Below, piece after piece: positions 9,656 through 19,301 of a stretch of DNA of 56,437 nucleotides (positions within the stretch are counted from its first letter, which is position 1; each line of letters begins with the position of its first letter). The translations under genes were made by a program, and so were the position numbers. The DNA is from Giesbergeria sp. (lineage in GTDB: Bacteria; Pseudomonadota; Gammaproteobacteria; Burkholderiales; Burkholderiaceae_C), in assembly GCF_028686475.1 (NCBI RefSeq), contig NZ_JAQUCA010000020.1, positions 1 through 56,437 on the forward strand, in the 5' to 3' direction. The notes under the pieces were generated by a model. The model did no database searches. It was not told the DNA's origin and saw only the letters and a program-made list of their open reading frames with translations.

Positions 9656-9934
9656 CTAGTGGTAATCCTGATAATCAACCAGCACAGCGTCTGCGCCATC
9701 AAAGGTGAACGTCATACGCCAGTTGCCATTTACCCAAATTGAAAAATATCCCTTGAGGTCTCCCTTTAGCGGGTGAAGATTCCAACCGGGTAAATTCATG
9801 TCTTGGGCGGTTTGGGCGTGGTCAAGGCGTGCCAGTTGACGGGCTAGTCTGGGCGCATGTGCTGGCTGGATACCGGCCATGCTGCCATCCTCAAAAAAAG
9901 CCTTTAAGCCCTTATGTCGGAATGTCTTAATCAT
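9656..9934 (-). CDS. higB: HigB-type toxin (RelE/ParE fold, ribosome-dependent mRNase family)
   Basis: A 92-residue toxin beginning MIKTFRHKGLKAFFEDGSMA. It contains the family motifs LPGWNLHPLKGDLKGYFSIW, then GNWRMTFTFDGADAVLVDYQDYH, including the conserved Arg/Trp and C-terminal acidic-His tail. HigB toxins cleave mRNA at the ribosome unless bound by HigA. The operon is intact, with no frameshift seen. It sits in the accessory patch downstream of tRNA-Thr. Confidence 0.93.
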   Translation of the reverse strand: MIKTFRHKGLKAFFEDGSMAGIQPAHAPRLARQLARLDHAQTAQDMNLPGWNLHPLKGDLKGYFSIWVNGNWRMTFTFDGADAVLVDYQDYH

Positions 9935-9966
9935 GGGTCATTGTATGGCGTAGTGTTACACGATAC
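9935..9966 (-). promoter_or_regulatory. Candidate higBA promoter/operator
   Basis: Just upstream of higB the minus strand has TACAAT (a -10-like hexamer) eight bases before the ATG, and a palindrome GTGTTACAC a few bases further up (around 9952-9960). HigBA operons are autorepressed, so an operator here is expected. The exact site is inferred. Confidence 0.3.
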
Positions 9967-10510
9967 AGCACCAGCGGAAACAAGGCTGGCCATAGCACGG
10001 GCACAGGTATGGCTGGAAAGTTATCCACAGCCACGCCTACAGGTAGAGAACCCCCAGCTTTATCCACAGTTTGGGCTAGGCAGCTTGGCATCGCAGCAAT
10101 TGTCGTAACCCGTTGCGGGAATGCCAGCACCACACTAACCAGTGGCTCTACGGCATCGTTAGCCCTTGGTGTAGGTCTGCACAACAGGGGGCAATGACTG
10201 GCCAGCTTGATACCTGAATATCTGGCAAACGTCGGTCGGTCGGAGTCTTTCCCTATGCACCTAGCTGTATTAAACGATATGGACAGGCGCAGAGGGTAGA
10301 GCTGGCCACAGCACCAGCAACAAAAACCCCGGCATTTAGCCGGGCTTGGTGTGGCATGGCTGGTGCTGGGTAGCGCCAGCGGGGTCTAGGTGGCTGAAAA
10401 TGCCTGCTCTACGGCGGCGCTCAATTGCTGGCCTACCGAACACAGCGGGCCACGGGTGCGCCCTGCAATCTTGCACACCGGGCAGCTCCAATAGTGGGCT
10501 TGAAACTCAC
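9967..10510. other. Gene-poor accessory gap with two DnaA boxes
   Basis: About 540 bases without a supportable gene. It contains two perfect TTATCCACA boxes in direct orientation (10021-10029 and 10060-10068) and a leftward terminator hairpin (10321-10345). Between 10386 and 10510 the minus strand stays open and encodes CPVCKIAGRTRGPLCSVGQQ (CxxC...C, like a small zinc-ribbon fragment), but no start codon is visible outside galU. Nothing else was recognised. Confidence 0.5.
10321..10345 (-). terminator. Rho-independent terminator, leftward (galU side)
   Basis: On the minus strand AAGCCCGGC-TAAAT-GCCGGGG is followed by TTTTTG: a compact GC stem and T-run. It would stop transcription coming from galU. 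Confidence 0.75.
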
Positions 10511-11410
10511 TTACAACTCCAAGCCCCGCAAATACGCCCGGAACGAGGCCCCGACCTGCGGGTGCTGCAAGGCCAGCTCGACCGTGGCTTCTAAGAAGCC
10601 TTCTTTGCTGCCACAATCGTAACGCTTACCGGCATACTGGTAGGCATAAACAGCCTCGTGCTGCATCAGGCGGGCGATGGCATCGGTGAGTTGGATTTCG
10701 CCGCCAGCGCCTTGGCCTTGTTGCCGAATATGGCCAAAAATGGATGGCGTAAGAATATAGCGGCCAGCCACCCCCATGCGCGAAGGGGCAGTTTCCGGGC
10801 TGGGTTTTTCGACAATGCGCTCAATGCGTAACAGTGGCGAGGGGCCACCCGCTGGGTGCCCCGCAACGATACCATAGCGGTTGACCTGCTCCAGTGGCAC
10901 TTCTTGCACCGCCAACAAAGAGCGTCCTTGCTCGGCAAAGGTGCGGGCCATTTGGGCCAACACGGGCAGGCCGTCGGGTGGCCCAACCATCAAATCATCG
11001 GCCAACAACACGGCAAAGGGTTCGTGTCCCACCAAAGGCTCGGCACAGAGTACGGCATGGCCTAGCCCCAAGGCACGGGGCTGGCGCACAAAGGCGCAGT
11101 CCATATCCTGCGGTTGGATGGAGCGCACCAGCGCCAGCAGTTCTTGCTTGCCCGCTTGTTCTAGCTCATTTTCTAGCTCGTAAGCGGTATCAAAATGGTC
11201 TTCAATGGCACGCTTGCCGCGGCCAGTGACAAAAATCATATGCCGCACGCCAGCGGCATAGGCTTCTTCGACCGCGTATTGAATCAGCGGCTTATCCACC
11301 ACCGGCAACATCTCTTTGGGCGAGGCTTTGGTGGCGGGCAGAAAGCGTGTTCCCAGCCCGGCGACCGGGAACACGGCTTTGCGGATGGCGCTTGGCAGGT
11401 GCAGGCTCAT
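10511..11410 (-). CDS. galU: UTP-glucose-1-phosphate uridylyltransferase
   Basis: A 299-residue nucleotidyltransferase that makes UDP-glucose from UTP and glucose-1-phosphate for envelope polysaccharides. The N-terminal nucleotide-binding loop is [19 protein letters not shown], followed by [17 protein letters not shown]. The active-site region ADDLMVGPP and the C-terminal [18 protein letters not shown] are conserved. The start is [18 protein letters not shown]. It lies 18 bases downstream of valS on the same strand, so the two are probably co-transcribed. Confidence 0.96.
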   Translation of the reverse strand: MSLHLPSAIRKAVFPVAGLGTRFLPATKASPKEMLPVVDKPLIQYAVEEAYAAGVRHMIFVTGRGKRAIEDHFDTAYELENELEQAGKQELLALVRSIQPQDMDCAFVRQPRALGLGHAVLCAEPLVGHEPFAVLLADDLMVGPPDGLPVLAQMARTFAEQGRSLLAVQEVPLEQVNRYGIVAGHPAGGPSPLLRIERIVEKPSPETAPSRMGVAGRYILTPSIFGHIRQQGQGAGGEIQLTDAIARLMQHEAVYAYQYAGKRYDCGSKEGFLEATVELALQHPQVGASFRAYLRGLEL

Positions 11411-11428
11411 CTTGATAGACTTTATGGT

Positions 11429-14428
11429 TTAGCCCAAACGGGCCAATTGTTCTTGAATGCGTGCCAGCGTGGCGCTGAAGTCGGCGACACGCTTTTGCTC
11501 TTGCGCCAGCACCGCTGGCGGGGCTTTGGCGACAAAAGCCTCGTTGCCGAGCTTGCCTTGGGCTTTGGCAATTTCGCCTTGCAGGCGGGCGGCCTCTTTA
11601 CCCAAACGGGCTTTTTCAGCGGCCACGTCAATCTCGACAAACAAGGCCAAGCGGGCCTCGCCCACCACCGCCACGGGGGCTGTTTGCGCGGCAGTTTGCC
11701 AAGCGGCCTCGTCGTCAAACACTTTGACTTCACTCAGTTTGGCCAATGCTTGCAGCACGGGGGCCACACTACGCACAAAGCTGGCATCGCCCACCACCAG
11801 CAGGGGCAAACGGGTGGCGGGCGAGACATTCATCTCACCGCGCAGGGTGCGGCAAGTATCCACCAGCGCCTTCAGGCGGCCCATCTCGGTCACAGCGGCA
11901 GCATCCACCAGTTCAGGTTGTGCTTGTGGGTAGTGGGCAATGCTGACCGAAGCGCCAGCCAAGCCAGCCACTGGAGCCACGGTTTGCCATAAGGCTTCGG
12001 TGATGAAGGGAATAATGGGATGAGCCAAACGCAAAATGGCTTCCAGGGTACGAATCAGGGTGTGGCGGGTGGCGCGTTGCTGTGCCTCGTTGCCGTTCTG
12101 GATTTGCACCTTGGCGATTTCCAGATACCAATCGCAGAACTCGTTCCAAACAAAGTCATAAAGGGTGTTGGCAACGTTATCGAGACGGTATTCGGCAAAG
12201 CCTTTGGCGACTTCGGCAGCCACGGTTTGCAATTGGGCTTGAATCCAACGGTCGGCAGTGCTGAACTCTAGCGTGGCATCGGCTGTGACACCGCAGTCGT
12301 AGCCTTCGCAGTTCATCAGCACAAAACGGCTGGCGTTCCAGAGTTTGTTACAGAAGTTGCGATAGCCCTCGCAGCGTTTGCTGTCAAAGTTGATACTGCG
12401 GCCCAAGCTGGCCAAGGCGGCAAAGGTAAAGCGCAGGGCATCAGCGCCGTAGGCGGGAATGCCATCCGGGAACTCTTTTTGTGTATCTTTACGCACCCGG
12501 GGCGCGGTTTCGGGTTTACGCAGGCCGGTGGTGCGCTTGTCCAGCAACGGCTCTAAGGCAATGCCATCAATCAAGTCCACGGGGTCAAGCACGTTGCCCT
12601 CGGATTTGCTCATCTTTTTGCCTTGGGCATCACGCACCAAGCCGTGGATATACACATGCTTGAACGGCACACGCCCGGTGAAGTGCGTGGTCATCATAAT
12701 CATCCGGGCCACCCAGAAGAAAATGATGTCATAGCCCGTCACCAGCACGCTGCTAGGCAGGTAGAGGTTGAAATCGTCGTTGGCAGCGTCGGTCTGCTCC
12801 GGCCAACCCATGGTGCTAAAGGGCACCAAGGCGGAGGAGTACCAAGTATCCAGCACGTCTTCATCGCGGCGCAGGGTTTTGCCCGGCGCTTGGGCTTGGG
12901 CCTCGGCTTCGTTACGGGCCACATAGACGTTACCTTCTTCGTCGTACCAAGCTGGGATTTGATGGCCCCACCACAGTTGGCGCGAAATGCACCAGTCTTG
13001 AATGTTGTTCATCCACTGGTGGTAGGTGTTAATCCAGTTTTCGGGCACAAACTTCACCGCACCCGAATCGACGGCTTCAATGGCTTTTTGGGTAATGCTC
13101 TTGCCGGTAGCATCGCCCTCGCCCACCTTGTTCATGGCGACAAACCATTGGTCGGTGAGCATTTTTTCAATCATCTCGCCGGTGCGGGTGCAAATGGGAG
13201 CCATCAGCTTGTGCTTTTTGGAGTCCACCAACGCGCCGGTTTCTTGTAGCTCGGCCACGATTTTTTTACGCGCCACATAACGGTCTAAGCCTTGGTAGGC
13301 TGGGGGCACCAAACGGGCCACGGCCTCAGCGGTGGGCAATTGGGCCAGTTCATGCAAAAACGCTGCATGGGCAGCAGGGGCGGCGCGCTCTTCTTCCGCT
13401 TCGCTCAGGCCATAGCTCCAAATTTGCGTGTGGATGTCGGCAATGCGCTCTGCCGACAGGGTGCGCGCTTGCAAGTCAAAAATAATCAACGCACTCAGGC
13501 GGTGACGGCGGCCTACGGCGTAGTCGTTCTCATCGTGTGCCGGTGTGACCTTGACCACGCCGGTACCAAAGTCTTTGTCCACATAGTCATCGGCAATCAC
13601 TGGGATTTGGCGGCCCACCAGTGGCAGCGTCACAGTTTTGCCGATAAAGGCTTGGTAGCGTTCATCGTCGGGATGCACCATCACGGCCACGTCGCCCAGC
13701 ATGGTTTCGGGGCGCGTAGTCGCTACCGTCAGGCTGCCGGAGCCATCGGTGAGCGGATAGACGATGTACCAAAGCGAGCCGTCTTTTTCTTCGTTTTCTA
13801 CTTCCAAGTCCGAGACTGCCGATTGCAGCTTGGGGTCCCAATTCACCAAGCGCTTGCCCCGGTAAATTAAACCCTGCTGGTACAGGCGGACAAAAGTCTC
13901 ACTGACCACTTTGGACAGTTTGTCGTCCATCGTGAAATATTCGCGGCTCCAGTCCACGCTGTCGCCCATGCGGCGCATTTGGGTGGTGATGGTGTTGCCG
14001 CTTTTTTCTTTCCACTCCCAGACTTTGGAGACAAAGTTTTTGCGCGCTTCAAACGGCGTAGCCCCCATATCGTGGCGGCTGATGCCTTGCTCTTGCAGTT
14101 GGCGCTCCACCACAATTTGCGTGGCAATACCGGCGTGGTCGGTGCCCGGAATCCAAGCTGTGTTGTCGCCCTTCATGCGGTGGTAGCGCGTCAGGCTGTC
14201 CATGATGGTCTGGTTGAACGCATGGCCCATGTGCAGCGTGCCCGTCACGTTCGGGGGCGGCAACTGGATGGAGAAAGCTGCTTGGCTGGCATCGGCTTGG
14301 CCCGTGCCGCGTACACCGGCAGCGCCGTAGCCGCGTGCTTCCCATTCGGGACCCCATTGGGCTTCTAAAGCGGCGGGTTCAAACGATTTGGACAGACTGG
14401 CAAGGCCGGGTTGGGAGAGGGTGTCGCT
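11429..14428 (-). CDS. valS: Valyl-tRNA synthetase
   Basis: A 999-residue class I synthetase that charges tRNA-Val. The HIGH motif appears as HMGH (residues 67-70, in [14 protein letters not shown]), the KMSKS loop as [13 protein letters not shown] near residue 600, and a C-terminal coiled coil ([20 protein letters not shown] onward) that is typical of ValRS. I chose [20 protein letters not shown] at 14428, since ValRS N-termini begin shortly before the KSFEP-like segment. The upstream ATG (14461) is less likely. Confidence 0.96.
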   Translation of the reverse strand, partial: SDTLSQPGLASLSKSFEPAALEAQWGPEWEARGYGAAGVRGTGQADASQAAFSIQLPPPNVTGTLHMGHAFNQTIMDSLTRYHRMKGDNTAWIPGTDHAGIATQIVVERQLQEQGISRHDMGATPFEARKNFVSKVWEWKEKSGNTITTQMRRMGDSVDWSREYFTMDDKLSKVVSETFVRLYQQGLIYRGKRLVNWDPKLQSAVSDLEVENEEKDGSLWYIVYPLTDGSGSLTVATTRPETMLGDVAVMVHPDDERYQAFIGKTVTLPLVGRQIPVIADDYVDKDFGTGVVKVTPAHDENDYAVGRRHRLSALIIFDLQARTLSAERIADIHTQIWSYGLSEAEEERAAPAAHAAFLHELAQLPTAEAVARLVPPAYQGLDRYVARKKIVAELQETGALVDSKKHKLMAPICTRTGEMIEKMLTDQWFVAMNKVGEGDATGKSITQKAIEAVDSGAVKFVPENWINTYHQWMNNIQDWCISRQLWWGHQIPAWYDEEGNVYVARNEAEAQAQAPGKTLRRDEDVLDTWYSSALVPFSTMGWPEQTDAANDDFNLYLPSSVLVTGYDIIFFWVARMIMMTTHFTGRVPFKHVYIHGLVRDAQGKKMSKSEGNVLDPVDLIDGIALEPLLDKRTTGLRKPETAPRVRKDTQKEFPDGIPAYGADALRFTFAALASLGRSINFDSKRCEGYRNFCNKLWNASRFVLMNCEGYDCGVTADATLEFSTADRWIQAQLQTVAAEVAKGFAEYRLDNVANTLYDFVWNEFCDWYLEIAKVQIQNGNEAQQRATRHTLIRTLEAILRLAHPIIPFITEALWQTVAPVAGLAGASVSIAHYPQAQPELVDAAAVTEMGRLKALVDTCRTLRGEMNVSPATRLPLLVVGDASFVRSVAPVLQALAKLSEVKVFDDEAAWQTAAQTAPVAVVGEARLALFVEIDVAAEKARLGKEAARLQGEIAKAQGKLGNEAFVAKAPPAVLAQEQKRVADFSATLARIQEQLARLG

Positions 14429-14570
14429 CATCGGGGGTAATCTTGGAAATGACAACGGCATCCAGCGGGGATACCGTCAGGTTAGCAGGTGACGGGAATG
14501 GGAATGGGGACTGATAATGGGGCTTGATTCTACCGGCCTGCTTTTATCCATCTTGCGCTATCCTGTGGCC

Positions 14571-15299
14571 ATGCATACCATTGCCCAGAACCTTGAACAG
14601 CTCCATGCCCGGATTGCGCGCGCTTGCGCGGCAGCCGGGCGGGATGTCGGCAGCGTGGCCCTGCTGGCAGTATCCAAAACCTTTGGCCCCGAAGCGGTGC
14701 GCGAGGCCGCCGCCGCCGGGCAGTGCGCTTTTGGCGAAAACTACTTGCAAGAAGCGGTAGAAAAGATAGCCATTTTGCGCGCCGATACCACCTTACCCCA
14801 AGCGCTGCAATGGCACTGCATTGGCCCAGTGCAAAGCAACAAAACCCGCCTGGTGGCCGAGCATTTTGATTGGCTGCACACGCTAGACCGGCTCAAAATT
14901 GCCCAACGCCTGTCTGAGCAGCGCCCCGCCCATCTGCCACCCTTGCAGGTGTGCATTCAGGTGAATGTGGATGGTGGCCTGAATAAATCTGGCGTAGCCG
15001 CCACTGAAGCGCTGGCGCTGGCGCAAGCAGTGGCCGCCCTACCGCGCTTGCAATTGCGTGGCCTGATGGCGATTCCAGAACCTGCGCCAGATTTCCAAGC
15101 CCAATATGCCGTGCATCAAATCGCGCAAAAGCTGTTTGCACACATCCAGCACAGCGCCAGCCCCGGCTTGGAGGCGTGGGACACCCTGTCTTTGGGCATG
15201 ACGGCTGATTTAGAGGCCGCTATTTTGGCCGGTAGTACGCTGGTGCGGGTGGGGAGCGGCATTTTTGGCAGCCGCCACTACCCCAGCACCCCGCTTTAA
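14571..15299 (+). CDS. yggS: PLP homeostasis protein, YggS/PROSC family
   Basis: A 242-residue PLP-binding protein with an alanine-racemase-like N-terminal fold, involved in vitamin B6 and amino-acid homeostasis. The PLP lysine lies in LLAVSKTFG. Other family motifs: FGENYLQEAVEK, WHCIGPVQSNK, QVNVDGGLNKSG, and C-terminal LSLGMTADLEAAI and VRVGSGIFG. The start at 14571 (MHTIAQNLEQL) fits the family. It is divergent from valS and convergent with ilvD. Confidence 0.95.
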   Translation: MHTIAQNLEQLHARIARACAAAGRDVGSVALLAVSKTFGPEAVREAAAAGQCAFGENYLQEAVEKIAILRADTTLPQALQWHCIGPVQSNKTRLVAEHFDWLHTLDRLKIAQRLSEQRPAHLPPLQVCIQVNVDGGLNKSGVAATEALALAQAVAALPRLQLRGLMAIPEPAPDFQAQYAVHQIAQKLFAHIQHSASPGLEAWDTLSLGMTADLEAAILAGSTLVRVGSGIFGSRHYPSTPL

Positions 15300-15331
15300 T
15301 GCCCTTTTAGCGCTTGGGCGGCACTTTGGGG

Positions 15332-17191
15332 TCAATCGTCCAACAACGAGACATCACGCACTGCGCCCTTGTCGGCTGAAGTGACCAGCTTGGCATAGGC
15401 TTTGAGCGCCGCAGACACCTTGCGCGGGCGGGGTTGCGCGGGCTTCCAGCCCTTGGCATCTTGCTCGGCACGACGCTGGGCCAGTTCTTCATCGCTCAGC
15501 AGCACATCAATGCGGCGCTTGGGGATGTCGATGCGGATACGGTCGCCATTGCGTACCAAACCAATCGCACCACCTGCTGCGGCCTCGGGCGAACAGTGGC
15601 CAATCGACAGGCCCGACGTGCCGCCAGAAAAACGCCCATCGGTGAGCAAAGCACAGGCTTTACCCAAACCCTTGGATTTGATGTAGCTGGTCGGGTAGAG
15701 CATTTCTTGCATACCGGGGCCGCCCTTGGGGCCTTCGTAGCGCACGATGACCACATCACCGGCCTTGACCTTGTCGCTCAAAATGTTGGCCACGGCCTCG
15801 TCTTGGCTTTCGGTGACGTGGGCGGGGCCTTCAAACACTAGCAGTTCATCGTCCACGCCCGCGGTTTTCACTACGCAACCATCCAAAGCGATGTTGCCAT
15901 GCAGCACCGCCAAGCCACCTTCTTGCGAGAAGGCATGGTCCGCAGAGCGGATGCAGCCTTCGGCGCGGTCGGTATCCAAACTGGGCCAGCGCACCGCTTG
16001 GCTAAAGGCCGTTTGCGTGGGCACGCCACCGGGGCCAGCCAGATAAAAGGTTTTCACGGCCTCGTCGGTGGTCTGCACAATGTCCCACTGCTTCAGGGCA
16101 TCGCCCAAAGTGGGGCTGTGGACGGTGGGCACATCGGTGTGCAGCTTACCGGCGCGCGCCAATTCGCCCAAAATCGCCATGATGCCACCGGCGCGGTGGA
16201 CATCTTCGATGTGGTATTTGTTGGTGTTGGGAGCCACCTTGCACAGCTGCGGCACTTGCAGAGATAGGCGGTCAATATCCTTCATGGTGAAGGCAATTTC
16301 GGCTTCTTGGGCGATGGCGAGCAGGTGCAAGATGGTGTTGGTAGAACCACCCATCGCAATGTCGAGCGTGATGGCGTTTTCAAACGCCTTAAAGCCAATC
16401 GCACGCGGCAAGATGGTTTCTTCGTTGCCTTCGTAATAACGCTTGGCCAATTCAACAATCAAATGTCCGGCACGTTTGAACAACTGCTCGCGGTCAGCAT
16501 GGGTCGCTACCACGGTACCATTGCCCGGCAAGGACAGGCCCAGCGCTTCGGTCAGGCAGTTCATGGAGTTGGCAGTGAACATGCCCGAGCAAGAGCCACA
16601 GGTGGGGCAGGCCGAGCGCTCTACCTCGGCCACATCGGCATCGGACACCTTGTCATCGGCGGCCATGACCATCGCGTCGATCAAGTCGAGCTTTTTGATT
16701 TCGATGGTTTTGCTGCCGGGCTGGCTCAATTGCACCTTACCGGCCTCCATCGGGCCACCCGAGACAAACACCACCGGGATGTTCAGGCGCATGGCGGCCA
16801 TCAACATGCCGGGGGTGATTTTGTCGCAGTTGGAGATACACACCATCGCATCGGCGCAATGGGCGTTGACCATGTACTCGACCGAGTCGGCAATGATGTC
16901 GCGGCTGGGCAGCGAGTACAACATGCCATCGTGGCCCATCGCGATGCCGTCATCGACGGCAATGGTGTTGAACTCTTTGGCGACACCACCGGCGGCTTCA
17001 ATCTCACGCGCTACCAGTTGGCCCAGGTCTTTCAGGTGGACGTGGCCGGGCACAAACTGGGTGAAGGAGTTGACCACCGCAATGATGGGCTTTTGAAAGT
17101 CGGCATCTTTCATGCCGGTAGCCCGCCACAGCGAGCGGGCACCAGCCATGTTGCGGCCAGCGGTGGAAGTTTTGGAGCGGTAAACGGGCAT
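15332..17191 (-). CDS. ilvD: Dihydroxy-acid dehydratase
   Basis: A 619-residue iron-sulfur enzyme of branched-chain amino-acid synthesis that dehydrates 2,3-dihydroxy-isovalerate and its isoleucine homologue. Cluster cysteines are visible in [15 protein letters not shown] and [17 protein letters not shown] conserved C-terminal block is [20 protein letters not shown]. The length matches the long E. coli-type IlvD. I start at [17 protein letters not shown] (17191); the ATG at 17269 adds an atypical leader. The gene stands alone. Confidence 0.97.
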   Translation of the reverse strand: MPVYRSKTSTAGRNMAGARSLWRATGMKDADFQKPIIAVVNSFTQFVPGHVHLKDLGQLVAREIEAAGGVAKEFNTIAVDDGIAMGHDGMLYSLPSRDIIADSVEYMVNAHCADAMVCISNCDKITPGMLMAAMRLNIPVVFVSGGPMEAGKVQLSQPGSKTIEIKKLDLIDAMVMAADDKVSDADVAEVERSACPTCGSCSGMFTANSMNCLTEALGLSLPGNGTVVATHADREQLFKRAGHLIVELAKRYYEGNEETILPRAIGFKAFENAITLDIAMGGSTNTILHLLAIAQEAEIAFTMKDIDRLSLQVPQLCKVAPNTNKYHIEDVHRAGGIMAILGELARAGKLHTDVPTVHSPTLGDALKQWDIVQTTDEAVKTFYLAGPGGVPTQTAFSQAVRWPSLDTDRAEGCIRSADHAFSQEGGLAVLHGNIALDGCVVKTAGVDDELLVFEGPAHVTESQDEAVANILSDKVKAGDVVIVRYEGPKGGPGMQEMLYPTSYIKSKGLGKACALLTDGRFSGGTSGLSIGHCSPEAAAGGAIGLVRNGDRIRIDIPKRRIDVLLSDEELAQRRAEQDAKGWKPAQPRPRKVSAALKAYAKLVTSADKGAVRDVSLLDD

Positions 17192-17281
17192 GGGATTTTT
17201 TTCCGAAAAATGGGGCTGCATCCTAGTGCAAGATGCCAGCCAATTATGTCCCAGCCCCAGTAGCCACAACGGCCTTGTCGC

Positions 17282-17524
17282 TTAACGCGGGTTTTTAGGG
17301 CGCATTCCCAAATTTTCTTTTTGGCGGTTGAGGCGGTCTTTTTTGCGCTGGTCCACTTTTTCCATCGCCTTACGCTTGGTGTAGCCGGTCGAGTCGGCCC
17401 AGCCCCACCAGAGCAAGGTCAGGCCAAACGGCGACAACACCCACCACCAAGACCATTGCGCTACCGGCCCCACCTCTAGGTACTTGAGCAAAGCCAGCAC
17501 AATGCCTAACATTAACAGATACAT
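17282..17524 (-). CDS. Small Trp-rich membrane protein (TIGR04438-like)
   Basis: An 80-residue protein with a hydrophobic N-terminal half (MYLLMLGIVLALLKYLEVG), then a tryptophan cluster (AQWSWWWVLSPFG, LLWWGWADSTGYTKR) and a highly basic tail (KKDRLNRQKENLG). This matches the Burkholderiales family of small Trp-rich proteins of unknown function. One or two membrane segments are predicted by eye, with the basic tail likely cytoplasmic. It is divergent from the cytochrome c gene, a common neighbourhood for this family. Confidence 0.8.
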   Translation of the reverse strand: MYLLMLGIVLALLKYLEVGPVAQWSWWWVLSPFGLTLLWWGWADSTGYTKRKAMEKVDQRKKDRLNRQKENLGMRPKNPR

Positions 17525-17536
17525 GATAAAAAATCC

Positions 17537-17553
17537 TTGTCAGCGCATGACAA
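17537..17553. promoter_or_regulatory. Palindrome in divergent promoter region
   Basis: TTGTCA-GCGCA-TGACAA is a perfect 6+6 inverted repeat between the small Trp-rich gene and the cytochrome c gene. It could be a regulator-binding site shared by both. It is not an FNR box (TTGAT-N4-ATCAA) by sequence. No regulator is assigned. Confidence 0.3.
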
Positions 17554-17602
17554 TACAATCGCGTTAAAACACTGTAATCTAACCTGAAGAAAGCCCCTCG
17601 CC

Positions 17603-17908
17603 ATGAAACGTTCTCTCGCTGTTCTCGCTTTGACCCTCTCTGCTGCTGTGCCTGCGATGGCCGACCAAGCCTTGGCCACGGCCAAAAATTGCATGGCCTG
17701 CCATGCCGTAGATAAGAAGCTGGTTGGCCCCGCCTACAAGGACGTAGCCGCCAAGTACAAGGCCGATAAGGGTGCCGTCGATATGCTGGCGGCCAAAATT
17801 ATCAAGGGTGGTGCAGGTGTCTGGGGTCCCGTGCCCATGCCACCGAATGCACAGGTGAACGAAGCCGAAGCCAAAAAGCTGGCCGCTTGGGTGATGGCGC
17901 AAAAATAA
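17603..17908 (+). CDS. Cytochrome c class I (c551/c552-like), periplasmic
   Basis: A 101-residue precursor with a Sec signal peptide (MKRSLAVLALTLSAAVPAMA, cleavage after AMA) and a mature domain of about 81 residues. The heme-binding motif is CMACH. The axial methionine lies in the loop VPMPPNAQV, and the C-terminal helix is EAEAKKLAAWVMAQK. It is a soluble periplasmic electron carrier, probably feeding a terminal oxidase or reductase. Its partner is not in this window. Confidence 0.94.
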   Translation: MKRSLAVLALTLSAAVPAMADQALATAKNCMACHAVDKKLVGPAYKDVAAKYKADKGAVDMLAAKIIKGGAGVWGPVPMPPNAQVNEAEAKKLAAWVMAQK

Positions 17909-17929
17909 GCTGCTGTGGTTTTAGCACCA

Positions 17930-17959
17930 CCGCCTGGCCCTTTGGGCAGGCGGTTTTTT
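17930..17959 (+). terminator. Rho-independent terminator after cytochrome c
   Basis: The hairpin CCGCCTG (17930-17936) with CAGGCGG (17947-17953) is followed by TTTTTT. It lies between the convergent cytochrome c and LOG genes. Confidence 0.85.
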
Positions 17960-17964
17960 GTTTT

Positions 17965-18834
17965 TTAGCGTTCCAATTTGTAAAAATTGCGAATCGTGAC
18001 CCAAGCGTCTTCGGCATCGTCGGTGATGTGAAACAGCTTGAGGTCATGGGCCGAGATGGTGCCTTCTTCGACCATCAAATCCCAGTTAATCAGGCGCTTC
18101 CAGTAGTTGCTGCCAAACAACACAATCGGCAAGGGTTTGGCCTTCTTGGTTTGTACCAGCGTTAGCACTTCAAACAGCTCATCCAAGGTGCCAAAGCCGC
18201 CCGGAAAAGCCACCAACGCCTTGGCGCGAATCATAAAGTGCATCTTTCGCAGCGCAAAATAATGAAACTTGAAGCTCAACGAGGGCGAGATAAAGCGGTT
18301 GCCTGCCTGCTCGTGCGGTAGGGCAATACTTAAACCGACGTTGGGTGCATCGGCATCGTGCGCCCCTCGGTTGGCCGCCTCCATGATGCCGGGGCCACCA
18401 CCAGTGCAGATATACAAGCGATTTTCGGGTTGTTGGCGTTTGCTGTGTTCGGCCACCAAACGGGCAAATTTGCGCGCTTGGGCATAGTGTTCGGCGTTGC
18501 GGACTGCCCGCTCGGCCAGCATAATTTGGTGTGCATTGCCCTTCTCTTTGGCTTGGGCCAGTTGCTTGGCGGCTTGCTTGGGCGAGATAAAACGCGCACT
18601 GCCATACACCACCACGGTGTTGTCAATGCCCTGCTCGGCTTGGCCCAAATCGGGCTTGAGCATTTCGAGCTGAAAGCGGATGCCCCGGGTTTCGCGCCGG
18701 AACATAAACTCGGGGTCGGCAAAGGCCATGCGGTGGGCATCGGCATGTAAGGGATTGCCTTGGTGGGCATCGGTGTGCAGCTCGGCCCACGCATCGGCCA
18801 GGCGGCGTTGGTTCAGTCGGGTATTGGCGTCCAT
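17965..18834 (-). CDS. LOG-family protein (TIGR00730, cytokinin riboside phosphoribohydrolase-like)
   Basis: A 289-residue Rossmann-fold protein. The LOG signatures are GGGPGIMEAANRGAHD and PGGFGTLDELFE. LOG enzymes hydrolyse nucleoside-5'-monophosphates, and older annotations as lysine decarboxylase are wrong. This protein has a long N-terminal extension (DAWAELHTDAHQGNPLH onward) before VVVYGSARF, which is common in the large bacterial subgroup. The start MDANTRLNQRRLADAW at 18834 is chosen over an upstream ATG with a Cys-rich, atypical leader. It may be the last gene of the leftward pha-crcB run. Confidence 0.9.
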   Translation of the reverse strand: MDANTRLNQRRLADAWAELHTDAHQGNPLHADAHRMAFADPEFMFRRETRGIRFQLEMLKPDLGQAEQGIDNTVVVYGSARFISPKQAAKQLAQAKEKGNAHQIMLAERAVRNAEHYAQARKFARLVAEHSKRQQPENRLYICTGGGPGIMEAANRGAHDADAPNVGLSIALPHEQAGNRFISPSLSFKFHYFALRKMHFMIRAKALVAFPGGFGTLDELFEVLTLVQTKKAKPLPIVLFGSNYWKRLINWDLMVEEGTISAHDLKLFHITDDAEDAWVTIRNFYKLER

Positions 18835-18880
18835 AGTGTTCAAAAAAAAGGGCAAAAATGTTTGCCGAGACAGCATCACA

Positions 18881-19270
18881 TCAACGCAGTCGCAACAATA
18901 AAACAACGGTCTGCAATCCGGCACCAGTCATCAATAAAGAGCCGAGCAGGTGCAGCGCACTCCAGCCTAACGCCATTAAATAACGTTGTTGTTGCAACAA
19001 GCCTACTACTTCGATAGAAAAGCTAGAAAAAGTGGTCAGTGCGCCCAAAAAGCCGGTGATTAAAGCCAAGCGCCACATGGGGTCCAGTGGTGGCAGGGTT
19101 TGGAAGAATCCGACCAACAGGCCAATCAGGTAGCCGCCCAGCAAATTGGCCGCCAAAGTGCCCCAAGGCAGCAAGGCCCCAGGGCTTAACCACAGGCCCA
19201 AACGCCAACGGGCCAAAGCGCCCACACTGGCCCCAAAGCAGATACTCAACATCTGTAATGCTATGGGCAT
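18881..19270 (-). CDS. crcB: Fluoride channel CrcB/Fluc
   Basis: A 129-residue membrane protein with four hydrophobic segments. It forms the dimeric channel that exports fluoride. Family motifs: [14 protein letters not shown] near the start, the conserved Asn in [13 protein letters not shown], and the Phe-rich [16 protein letters not shown]. It begins 31 bases after phaG on the same strand, too short a gap for a fluoride riboswitch, so it is probably read through from the antiporter operon. Confidence 0.95.
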   Translation of the reverse strand: MPIALQMLSICFGASVGALARWRLGLWLSPGALLPWGTLAANLLGGYLIGLLVGFFQTLPPLDPMWRLALITGFLGALTTFSSFSIEVVGLLQQQRYLMALGWSALHLLGSLLMTGAGLQTVVLLLRLR

Positions 19271-19301
19271 GGGGTGCGCGAACGGGTTTTAGGTTTTTTG
19301 C

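Noticed and set aside
9056-10510. A phage integrase next to tRNA-Thr
   Set aside because: No recombinase motif or reading frame of adequate length is visible; only short GATGTAACG repeats near 9068-9088 remain, which are too little to claim an integrase end.
16307-17263. 318-codon plus-strand frame opposite ilvD
   Set aside because: Shadow of ilvD; His/Gly-rich composition typical of antisense frames in GC-rich genes.
17965-18834. Lysine decarboxylase annotation for the LOG-family gene
   Set aside because: The PGGxGTxxE motif marks the LOG phosphoribohydrolase group; no PLP-binding site is present.
19271-19301. A fluoride riboswitch in front of crcB
   Set aside because: Only 31 bases separate phaG and crcB, too few for the riboswitch, and no conserved motif is seen.
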